Of a stretch of DNA of 20,554 nucleotides, positions 14,782-20,554 are shown in pieces. Position numbers and translations under genes: made by a program. Numbering within the stretch: position 1 is the stretch's first letter; the number at the start of each line of letters is the position of its first letter. This DNA comes from a virus: the IMG/VR virus record IMGVR_UViG_3300007363_000135, positions 1 to 20,554 of that record, one strand, 5' to 3'. Under the pieces are notes generated by a model. That model was not told the origin of the DNA, made no database searches, and was given only the letters and a program-made list of their open reading frames with translations.

Positions 14782-15960
14782 ATGGCTAACAATATTTTGA
14801 CCAGCCTTCTCGGGCAAACTTCGTCATCTCCAACGTCGGCATTTTTGGGCGATATGTATGACCCAGAGGCCGCCCGCAAGCGTCGGATTGGCGATTTTCT
14901 CGCTGCCCTCGGCGCTGGGCTTATGACCAATAAGCAAATTGGCCCATCGCTTGGCCAGGCTTTCGAGGCATCTCGACAGGCCGGACAGGATTATCGGCAA
15001 GAGGCAATGGACGCCTATCGGATGCGTCTTGCCCAACAGGAGCGGACCCGCGATGACCAGCGGTGGCAGTGGGAACAGGACAAGATAAGGGCCGAACAGG
15101 AACAGCAGGACAAGCTGCGCAATGTCGTTGCCGGCGCTTTTGCCAATTCCAGCGCCGGCGCTCCGGGCGCTCCGAACTATGCCGGCGCATCGAGCGGATA
15201 CAACCCGCAAACGGCTGCCGCGAAGCCGTACTATGACGCTGGCATGTATCCAGAGGCGTTTGATGTTCTGTATGGTTCCAAGGCCAATCAACAGGCCCCG
15301 AACGTCCAGAAGTTCTATGACGACAAGGGCCAGGAATATTACGCGCAATGGACCAACGGCAAATGGCAACAGGTCGGCGGGGCGAAGCCGCAGTCTGGCG
15401 GGATCACATATACCGACGCGCAGGGCAACACGTTCCAGATCGGCGGGACCGGCAAGCCATTGACGGAAGGCCAGTCGAAAGACACGGGCTTTGCCGTTCG
15501 CGCTGAGGGGGCCAATAAGATATTGACCCAATATCAGAACAACTTGACAGATTTCGGGAAATCAAATCTCGGAGAACTTCCTCTAGTTGGAAACTACATC
15601 AAAGGAGCAGGCGGGCCTGAATATCAAATGGCCGAACAGGCGGGGAATGAATTTCTGACCGCCTTTCTCCGCAAGGATTCTGGCGCGACGATTACACCGG
15701 CAGAAGAGGCGTTGTACGGCAGAATATTTTTGCCGCGCCCTGGGGATACAAAGGAAGTGATCGCTCAAAAAGAAGTTGCTCGTATTCGAGCCCTCGCCGG
15801 TATCAATGCCGGGCTTCCTCCGCTTGCCATCCTTGAAAAGGAAAAGGCCCTCGCCTCTGTCCCGCAATCTCAAACCGCAGAACAGCCAAACCAACCGGCA
15901 CAACAAAACATCGGTGGGTCTGTGGAATTTAACTGGACGCCAGATGGGGGACTCCAATGA
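14782..15960 (+). CDS. Internal virion / DNA ejection protein, gp20-position
   Basis: 392 residues. The N-terminal part has ARKRRIGDFLAALGAGLMTN, then a long Arg/Gln/Glu/Asp helix (residues about 52-115) with coiled-coil character. The middle is Gly/Ala/Tyr-rich. The C-terminal part carries NEFLTAFLRKDSGATITPAEEALYGRIFLPRPGDTKEVIAQKEVARIRAL (about 290-340), a block shared by many podovirus DNA-transfer proteins with the pattern LR-x-SGA-x-I-x(n)-FP-x-PGD. This is the best family evidence among the three ejection candidates. It lies between the 247- and 531-residue proteins, as gp20 does between gp7 and gp16. Its TGA overlaps the next start. Confidence 0.8.
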   Translation: MANNILTSLLGQTSSSPTSAFLGDMYDPEAARKRRIGDFLAALGAGLMTNKQIGPSLGQAFEASRQAGQDYRQEAMDAYRMRLAQQERTRDDQRWQWEQDKIRAEQEQQDKLRNVVAGAFANSSAGAPGAPNYAGASSGYNPQTAAAKPYYDAGMYPEAFDVLYGSKANQQAPNVQKFYDDKGQEYYAQWTNGKWQQVGGAKPQSGGITYTDAQGNTFQIGGTGKPLTEGQSKDTGFAVRAEGANKILTQYQNNLTDFGKSNLGELPLVGNYIKGAGGPEYQMAEQAGNEFLTAFLRKDSGATITPAEEALYGRIFLPRPGDTKEVIAQKEVARIRALAGINAGLPPLAILEKEKALASVPQSQTAEQPNQPAQQNIGGSVEFNWTPDGGLQ

Positions 15961-17552
15961 CGGTAAAGGTCAACGGGCCAGACGGTTTGGTTGTGAATTT
16001 CCCGGACGGAACCGACCGGGAGACGATCAACCGCGTTATGTCGGAAGCCTATGCCAAAATGAAACAGGGCAACGCAAAAGGCATTCCGCTTTCAGAAGTG
16101 CCGCGAATGGCATTGCAAAATGCGCCGGCCAGCGCGAGGCAGTTTGTCGGCGGAATGGTCGATATGGTCGTTCACCCCGTAGAAACGATCCAAGGGGCGC
16201 AGCGCACCGTGGGCGATCTTGCCGACAGGTGGTTAAACTTGCCGGCGGCCAACGCCTGGCTTGCCGATCGCGGCCTTGCGACAAAGCGTGACCCCGCCGA
16301 AGTTCAGGCGTCCGCCGAACGCGGCGAGGCGGTCACTGGGCTTTTAAAAGACCGCTGGGGCGGCTGGGAGAATATCAAGCGCACCCTTGCAACCGACCCC
16401 GTCGGCGCCGCTGCGGACGCCTCAATGATCCTGACAGGAGGTGGCGGAGCTCTTGCTCGCGCTCCCGGCATATTGGGAAGGACTGGCCGTGCCGTGGCCG
16501 CAACTGGACGCGCCCTTGATCCTGTTGTGGCCACCGGGAAAGTGGCAAAGGGTGCGCTTGCAACAGCGTCACTTCCTGTTGGGCTTCTGACTGGAACCGG
16601 CCCGCAGACACTCATCGAGGCGTACAAGGCGGGAAGTACCGGAGGAGAACGCGGTCGCATTTTCCGGGGCAACATGCGCGGGAAAATCCCGCAAACCGAT
16701 GTTGTCGATGAGGCGCGAGGGGCTATTCAGAACATAAGCGACGCGAGAAACGCAAGATACGTACAGAAAATGACCGACGTAAGGGCATCGCAAAAGATCG
16801 TCGATGTTTCCCCCATCATTACCGAGTTCAACAATCAGGTCGCGTCTCTAAAGCAAGGCGGTTTCGTTGTGAGCCCGGATGGCATCAAGGCCCTCGACAA
16901 GGTTGCCGGGGTTATCATTGAACGCCTCAAGACGCCGGATGGGCGTTCTCCTGCGGCGATGGATGCCTTGAAAAGGCGAATTGACGACATGATGCCGCCA
17001 ATCACCGAAGCAAACAAAAATGTCGTTCGTGTTTTGACGGCCATGCGGAACAAAGTCAAATCCGAAATCATCCGGCAGGTTCCTGAATACAAGGAAATTA
17101 TGGCCAACTATGAAGCCAGCAAGGCGGCGCAGACAGAAATCGAACGCAGCCTTTCGCTCGGCAAGAAAAACACAAAAGACACCGCACTTAGAAATTTGCA
17201 GTCCATTACACGAAACAATGCAAACACGAATTATGGTTCCCGTCTTTCATCCGCCGAGATACTTGCGCGTGAGGGTGCCAGAGAATTATTTCCGGCCCTT
17301 GCCGGGCAAAGTCTATCCAGCATCTATCCACGCGACCTAGCAAAAACCGTTGTAACTGCCGCCACAGTCGGCGGGGCTCCGGCCGCGCTTCTTAATCCGG
17401 CGGCTGCGGCGACGGCCATCCCGGCTATTTTGCTTTCATCACCCAGGTTTTCCGGCGAACTGGCGCACAAGTTGGGGCAGGGGGCAAGATGGGGCCGCCC
17501 CGTCGGCAAGGGCTTGCTTGGCTCTTATCTACTCAATCGCGGACAAGAATAG
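15957..17552 (+). CDS. Large internal virion / DNA ejection protein, gp16-position
   Basis: 531 residues from the ATG at 15957, overlapping the previous TGA. It opens with VNGPDGLVVNFPDGTDRETINRVMSEAY (residues 4-31), a small motif repeated at the start of many phage injection proteins. Residues about 155-220 are Gly/Ala-rich with hydrophobic turns. The central part is helical and basic (VSPIITEFNNQVASLKQGGF; AAMDALKRRIDDMMPPITEANKNVVRVL; IIRQVPEYKEIMANYEASKAA). Near residues 460-495 is a hydrophobic Ala-rich segment (TVVTAATVGGAPAALLNPAAAATAIPAILL) that could span a membrane. P22 gp16 (609 residues) helps DNA cross the inner membrane. I see no catalytic motif such as a transglycosylase. The role is inferred from position and features. 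Confidence 0.77.
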   Translation: MTVKVNGPDGLVVNFPDGTDRETINRVMSEAYAKMKQGNAKGIPLSEVPRMALQNAPASARQFVGGMVDMVVHPVETIQGAQRTVGDLADRWLNLPAANAWLADRGLATKRDPAEVQASAERGEAVTGLLKDRWGGWENIKRTLATDPVGAAADASMILTGGGGALARAPGILGRTGRAVAATGRALDPVVATGKVAKGALATASLPVGLLTGTGPQTLIEAYKAGSTGGERGRIFRGNMRGKIPQTDVVDEARGAIQNISDARNARYVQKMTDVRASQKIVDVSPIITEFNNQVASLKQGGFVVSPDGIKALDKVAGVIIERLKTPDGRSPAAMDALKRRIDDMMPPITEANKNVVRVLTAMRNKVKSEIIRQVPEYKEIMANYEASKAAQTEIERSLSLGKKNTKDTALRNLQSITRNNANTNYGSRLSSAEILAREGARELFPALAGQSLSSIYPRDLAKTVVTAATVGGAPAALLNPAAAATAIPAILLSSPRFSGELAHKLGQGARWGRPVGKGLLGSYLLNRGQE

Positions 17553-17561
17553 GAAACGGCC

Positions 17562-18692
17562 ATGCCCGAGATCGGCAACACAAGCGTCTTTTCGCAGACC
17601 GACGCAAACAACAACAGCGGCACCGCGCCTTCGTGGTCCGGTTCCGCCGCGCCGTCAACACTCGACGACGCTGGCCGCGCCATCCAGGGCGCAATCACGC
17701 GCGAATGGAACTGGCGCAACTTCACCCTCACGGCGGCGGGGACGGCAGACGTCAAGACGCTGACCTATTCCGTCGCGCCAGCAGCTTACTACAACGGCCA
17801 GCGGTTCGCCTTCATCGCCAATACCACGAATACCGGGTCGGCCACGCTCAACGTCAACTCGGTGGGCGCCAAGACGATCAAATCCATGATGACCGGTTCG
17901 CTTGTCAATCTGGCGGCGTCCGACATGGTTTCCGGCATGTATGTCGAAGTCGCCTATAACACAGCAAACGACTGTTTTGTCTGGATCAACCAAAAACCTG
18001 TAACGGTTCCGTTCACGGCGGCTTCCGCATCCGGCGCGGCATCGCTTGCTTTTGCCGAGGACACAGACAACGGAACGAATGTTGCCACGCTCCAGGGGGC
18101 GGCGAGCCTTTCCGGCGACATTACCCTGACCCTGCCCTCCGCTGCTGGCACCATCGCCAACACTTCGGATTTCATCGGGCAGCAGACAATATGGGTTCCC
18201 GCCGCCGCAATGACGGCCAGGACCACAAACGGCGCCGCTTCCGGGTCCGTCGAGACGACGACAAACAAGGTCATGTTGTCAACGCTCGACTTCGACGCAA
18301 CGACTGCGGAATACGCCCAGTTTGCAATTCAGATGCCCAAGGGATGGGATGAATCGACAATCATCTGCCAATTCGTTTGGTCGCATCCATCCACCACCAC
18401 CAACTTTGGAGTTGCCTTTGAGCTTGCCGCCGTTGCCTTTGCCGACGATGACGCTGCCGACACGGCATTCGGAACCGCCGTCACCGTAACCGATACGGGC
18501 GGAACGACGGATGATATTTACATTTCAGCAGAAAGTTCGGCTATGACCGTGGCCGGTTCTCCGGGGGCGGAAGAATATGTTGTGTTTCAGGTAAACCGCG
18601 CCCCGGCCAATGGCAGCGACACAATGGCCGTTGACGCCCGCTTGCACGGCGTGAAGGTTCATTATACCATCAATGCCGCTAAGGACGACTAA
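17562..18692 (+). CDS. Tail fibre-like protein
   Basis: 376 residues with AGGA at 17551-17554 as ribosome site. The N-terminus (MPEIGNTSVFSQTDANNNSGTAPSWSG, then STLDDAGRAIQGAITREWN) is a virion-attachment type start seen in short tail fibres. Residues about 53-115 contain the fibre pattern AYYNGQRFAFIANTTNTGSATLNVNSVGAKTI. After a Ser/Ala-rich link and a DITLTLPSAAGTIANTSDF segment, residues about 206-376 form a separate beta domain (WVPAAAMTART; FAIQMPKGWDESTIICQFVWSHP; ENYVVFQVNR-like end and LHGVKVHYTINAA). This end resembles C-terminal modules found in phages of alphaproteobacteria. No endosialidase or pectate-lyase motif is seen. It should contact the host receptor. Confidence 0.82.
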   Translation: MPEIGNTSVFSQTDANNNSGTAPSWSGSAAPSTLDDAGRAIQGAITREWNWRNFTLTAAGTADVKTLTYSVAPAAYYNGQRFAFIANTTNTGSATLNVNSVGAKTIKSMMTGSLVNLAASDMVSGMYVEVAYNTANDCFVWINQKPVTVPFTAASASGAASLAFAEDTDNGTNVATLQGAASLSGDITLTLPSAAGTIANTSDFIGQQTIWVPAAAMTARTTNGAASGSVETTTNKVMLSTLDFDATTAEYAQFAIQMPKGWDESTIICQFVWSHPSTTTNFGVAFELAAVAFADDDAADTAFGTAVTVTDTGGTTDDIYISAESSAMTVAGSPGAEEYVVFQVNRAPANGSDTMAVDARLHGVKVHYTINAAKDD

Positions 18693-18694
18693 CG

Positions 18695-19387
18695 ATGCTC
18701 AGGGCAACGCAATTGATTGGGTTTGTGGCGAAAAAAAGAACTCCACCAACAATAAACTACGTTACAAAATCCTTCGATACATCCAACGCCACAAGTTACT
18801 CCTATTCGTCCCTGTCTATCGGCGCTGAGAGTTCTGACAGATTAGTCATTGCAGTTATGACCAATCACAACGGCTCAAGCACGGCAGTCAGGACTTTGAG
18901 TTCCTGCACGATTGGCGGAGTTTCAGCAACGGTTGCAGGAACGGATGGGCATGGCGCCGCTGGCGGCGCTTCTGTCGGTTGGGGGGTGGCGTATCTATTG
19001 GTGGCGTCAGGAACCACCGCGACAATCGACTTTACTTTAAGTGGGGGAGTGTCAAACTGTTTGTGTTCTGTATATACCGTCACAGGCTGGTCCTCTCAAG
19101 CTCCGACAGTTTATTCAGACACGGCCAGAGTGATTGAAATTGCTCTTGGCAGCCATCCTAACGGCGCGGCACTTGGCGCCGCTGTCCACAATACCTCCGA
19201 CCAGACTTACACAACGAGTTCCACTGGTTCTGTTCAACCTACCATTGTCGCAACAGATGCGCATGGTTCAGAAGCCGGGTACTCCGCATTGATTAGCCTG
19301 ACAAATGCGTCTGGCTCTCCAACCGTTTCGATTACCTCCTCCTCGTCGACCACCAACGAAGCCGGGTTTGTGGCAGTTTGGGAGTAA
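18695..19387 (+). CDS. Beta-sandwich virion protein, relative of the 3106-4545 N-domain
   Basis: 230 residues starting two bases after the fibre stop. It is rich in Ser, Thr, Gly and Val with regular beta patterns. The stretch SLSIGAESSDRLVIAVMTNHNG (from about residue 41) and the later VGWGVAYLLVASGTTATIDFTLSGG followed by CSVYTVTGW align in order with the [16 protein letters not shown] and [19 protein letters not shown] / VSVYRVVGA segments of the 3106-4545 product. The two probably share one domain fold. It looks more AT-rich than most neighbours, which could mean separate acquisition. As the second gene after the fibre it may be a receptor-binding or fibre-associated protein. Its TAA overlaps the next ATG as TAATG. 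Confidence 0.75.
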   Translation: MLRATQLIGFVAKKRTPPTINYVTKSFDTSNATSYSYSSLSIGAESSDRLVIAVMTNHNGSSTAVRTLSSCTIGGVSATVAGTDGHGAAGGASVGWGVAYLLVASGTTATIDFTLSGGVSNCLCSVYTVTGWSSQAPTVYSDTARVIEIALGSHPNGAALGAAVHNTSDQTYTTSSTGSVQPTIVATDAHGSEAGYSALISLTNASGSPTVSITSSSSTTNEAGFVAVWE

Positions 19388-19680
19388 TGACAATGTGGAC
19401 CTGGAAATCCCGTTCACACCTCGTCGACGCTCATTTCCACATCCCACTGTTTGCGGCCTATGGCGCGGCGGCATGGCTGTCGATTGTATTGCTCCCGCCG
19501 CTGATTGCCTCCGCCTGCATCGCGTTTCTCGTGGGCTACATCCGCGAGGTCACGCAGGTTCAACAGAAGCACTATGACAACGTGATATTCTACGGCTGGT
19601 TCGCGGCGTTCAATTTCGAGTGCCTATATCCGGGTGCAATCCTGATTATCGCGGCAATCGCCAGCGAAATCGCTGGTTAG
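19387..19680 (+). CDS. Small membrane protein, holin candidate
   Basis: 97 residues from the ATG at 19387, which shares one base with the previous stop; the ATG at 19393 (two codons later) is also possible. Residues about 19-54 are strongly hydrophobic and probably cross the membrane twice (AAYGAAAWLSIVLLPPLIASACIAFLVGYI). A second hydrophobic stretch at about 79-94 (CLYPGAILIIAAIA) may be a third pass. A polar link (REVTQVQQKHYDN) lies between. It precedes another small membrane protein and an endolysin without its own export signal, so a holin or other lysis role is plausible. A similar protein pattern occurs in phage lysis blocks, but I cannot assign a family. Confidence 0.7.
   Translation: MTMWTWKSRSHLVDAHFHIPLFAAYGAAAWLSIVLLPPLIASACIAFLVGYIREVTQVQQKHYDNVIFYGWFAAFNFECLYPGAILIIAAIASEIAG
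19661..19676 (+). other. Hairpin at the end of the holin-candidate gene
   Basis: CCAGCG (19661-19666) pairs perfectly with CGCTGG (19671-19676) around the AAAT loop, ending four bases before the gene's last base. TTAGGGCTTAAC follows, so there is no T-run and it is not a standard terminator. Confidence 0.3.
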
Positions 19681-19710
19681 GGCTTAACAACAACTCCACA
19701 AGGTTTTCAG

Positions 19711-19932
19711 ATGACAAGCGATGGCGAGCGAATTGCGGTTCTTGAGGCGAATCAAAGGCACATGCACGATAAAATAGACGCCATGGCCGAACAACTGCAG
19801 GAGGTTCATGACCTTTTGTTGAAGGCCAAAGGAGCCAAATGGGCAATCATCGGACTTGCCACTTTGGGCGGTTTCGTGTCGGCGAAGATCGGGGCCGCCG
19901 CAGCATTATTTGGAATGTCGTTCGGAAAATGA
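19711..19932 (+). CDS. Small coiled-coil membrane protein, second holin candidate
   Basis: 73 residues. Residues 5-40 form a polar heptad-like helix (ERIAVLEANQRHMHDKIDAMAEQLQEVHDLLLKAK), probably a coiled coil. Residues about 43-68 form one hydrophobic Gly/Ala-rich membrane segment (WAIIGLATLGGFVSAKIGAAAALFGM) ending in a short basic tail. AAGG lies just upstream as ribosome site, 30 bases after the previous stop. This one-pass plan with an N-terminal coiled coil is common for short phage lysis-block proteins and could be a holin or pinholin-like partner. Which of the two membrane proteins makes the lethal hole cannot be told from sequence. Confidence 0.72.
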   Translation: MTSDGERIAVLEANQRHMHDKIDAMAEQLQEVHDLLLKAKGAKWAIIGLATLGGFVSAKIGAAAALFGMSFGK

Positions 19933-19935
19933 TAT

Positions 19936-19941
19936 AGGAGG
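19936..19941 (+). promoter_or_regulatory. Consensus Shine-Dalgarno AGGAGG
   Basis: A full consensus site five bases before the ATG at 19947, the strongest in the lysis block. It begins three bases after the previous stop codon and suggests high translation of the exported protein. Confidence 0.65.
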
Positions 19942-19946
19942 CCACC

Positions 19947-20351
19947 ATGCGCCGTTTTCTCGCCGCCGTGCTTTTTTTCGCATTTGCCGGAACGGCCATC
20001 GCCGCCGACAAGACCTGCCTTCTCGGCGACCGGCAGGAGTTCTTCGATTCCGTCAAGACGCTCAACCCGAAAATCTACCGCGCCACGCCAAAGGCGCTGG
20101 CCACGATCCTCGACAAGATCAACGCTCCCCGCCTCGCTGCCAAGTCCTACGCGTTGGAAGCCGACGAATTGTATCTAGGCGTTTTCACAACGAAACAGGG
20201 AACCGTCATGGCCGGCATTGTCATGTTCAAGGATGGGTGCATCGTGCCGGGGACCGTCACGAGTATGAACATCGAACAGTGGGCCGCCTTCATGGAAATG
20301 ATCGGCCTGAAGCGCGAGGATTTCTATGACCTCAAGGAGGCGACCTCGTGA
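19947..20351 (+). CDS. Exported protein of unknown role in the lysis block
   Basis: 134 residues with a clear Sec-type signal peptide: MRR, a hydrophobic core (FLAAVLFFAFAGTAI) and a probable cleavage site at AIA-A, near residue 19 or 20. There is no Cys at +1, so it is not a lipoprotein. The mature part has two cysteines, Cys24 and Cys98, that could form a disulfide in the periplasm. It is a small alpha/beta protein (FFDSVKTLNPKIYRATPKALATILDKI; GTVMAGIVMFKDGCIVPGTV). It is not spanin-like: no coiled coil or lipobox. Its TGA overlaps the endolysin GTG as GTGA, so the two are probably translated together. It could regulate lysis, modify the periplasm or exclude other phages; none of these is shown. 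Confidence 0.78.
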   Translation: MRRFLAAVLFFAFAGTAIAADKTCLLGDRQEFFDSVKTLNPKIYRATPKALATILDKINAPRLAAKSYALEADELYLGVFTTKQGTVMAGIVMFKDGCIVPGTVTSMNIEQWAAFMEMIGLKREDFYDLKEATS

Positions 20352-20554
20352 AAACCTCGATTGCCGGAATTGAGGCCATCGCCAAGCACGAAGGCTTGAG
20401 GCTCCGGGCCTATCCAGACCCGGCAACGGGCGGCGAGCCGTGGACGATTGGCTACGGCCATACCAGCGCCGCTGGGCTTCCAAAGGTCTTGCGGGGCATG
20501 GTCATCACCAAGGAACGGGCGCGGGAAATCCTCGCCAATGATCTGGTGAAATTT
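20348..20554 (+). CDS. Endolysin, GH24 lysozyme, N-terminal part
   Basis: The first 69 residues are present; the gene runs off the window. It starts with GTG inside the previous stop. IEAIAKHEGLRLRAYPDPATGGEPWTIGYGHT (residues 8-39) matches T4-type phage lysozymes that cleave the glycan strands of peptidoglycan. By comparison with T4 lysozyme Glu11, Asp20 and Thr26, the catalytic residues would be Glu15, Asp24 and Thr33, with about three extra residues between the last two. No N-terminal signal or signal-anchor segment is visible, so release should depend on a holin, which fits the two membrane proteins upstream. Confidence 0.92.
   Translation, partial: MKTSIAGIEAIAKHEGLRLRAYPDPATGGEPWTIGYGHTSAAGLPKVLRGMVITKERAREILANDLVKF

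Noticed and set aside
18731-18738. Seven-A run near the start of the 18695-19387 gene
   Set aside because: Codons fall as AAA AAA AGA, so the heptamer is not in the frame needed for -1 slippage and no useful product follows.
17562-19387. Diversity-generating retroelement or variable template repeat at the fibre genes
   Set aside because: No reverse transcriptase, no paired repeat with A-site changes and no C-type lectin ending were seen in the window.
19971-19979. T7 run giving a U_UUU_UUC slippery heptamer in the signal peptide of the exported protein
   Set aside because: It encodes Leu-Phe-Phe in a hydrophobic core, as expected. The -1 frame yields only a shadow product with no known features.
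1-20554. CRISPR arrays, tRNA genes, insertion sequences, attachment sites or integrase
   Set aside because: No regular short direct repeats with spacers, cloverleaf-like segments, transposase motifs or recombinase frames were found; coding density leaves almost no room for them.

Overview
This window looks like the virion-assembly and lysis half of a tailed phage or prophage. The genome is GC-rich and the tail is probably short (podovirus-like). Every supported gene is on the + strand. The genes are packed end to end with many ATGA, TAATG, TGATG or GTGA stop/start overlaps, and no gap exceeds about 75 bases. Coding style and protein types (P22-type portal and coat, Ala/Gly-rich ejection proteins, GH24 lysozyme) suggest an alphaproteobacterial host, possibly Rhizobiales. 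That host call is inference: no host gene, integrase, repressor, tRNA or attachment site is visible.

Layout. Position 1-222 is the end of the large terminase. It is followed by the portal (226-2385), a small Thr/Gly-rich protein, a small Cys/His-rich protein, a long beta-repeat protein (3106-4545), a 74-residue protein, a scaffold-like protein (4849-5733) and the P22-type major capsid protein (5796-6992). A strong hairpin follows the capsid gene. Next come a small conserved virion protein and a two-domain glycosyltransferase/methyltransferase-like protein (7317-8639). After these are a gp4-like head-tail adaptor and a gp10-like tail-hub protein.

From 10772 to 14024 there are five poorly understood genes. 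Two are Gly/Pro-rich, one is helical, one is a small beta protein and one is GNAT-like. From 14026 to 17552 there are three genes with the size order and position of the P22 ejection proteins gp7, gp20 and gp16. Two receptor-side proteins follow: a tail fibre (17562-18692) and a beta-sandwich protein (18695-19387) that appears related to the N-terminal half of the 3106-4545 product.

The window ends in a lysis cassette. It holds two small membrane proteins (holin candidates), an exported 134-residue protein of unknown role and the start of a GH24 endolysin that runs off the edge.

How it works together: terminase and portal package DNA into a scaffold-built coat shell. Adaptor and hub close the head. 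Ejection proteins are carried inside for DNA delivery, fibres bind the host, and the last block opens the cell.

The most notable points are the glycosyltransferase-methyltransferase fusion inside the head operon, an A_AAA_AAG site placed to fuse two adjacent genes by -1 frameshifting, the seven-copy 22-residue repeat, and the unexplained exported protein in the lysis block. I found no complete new defence, retroelement or CRISPR system.
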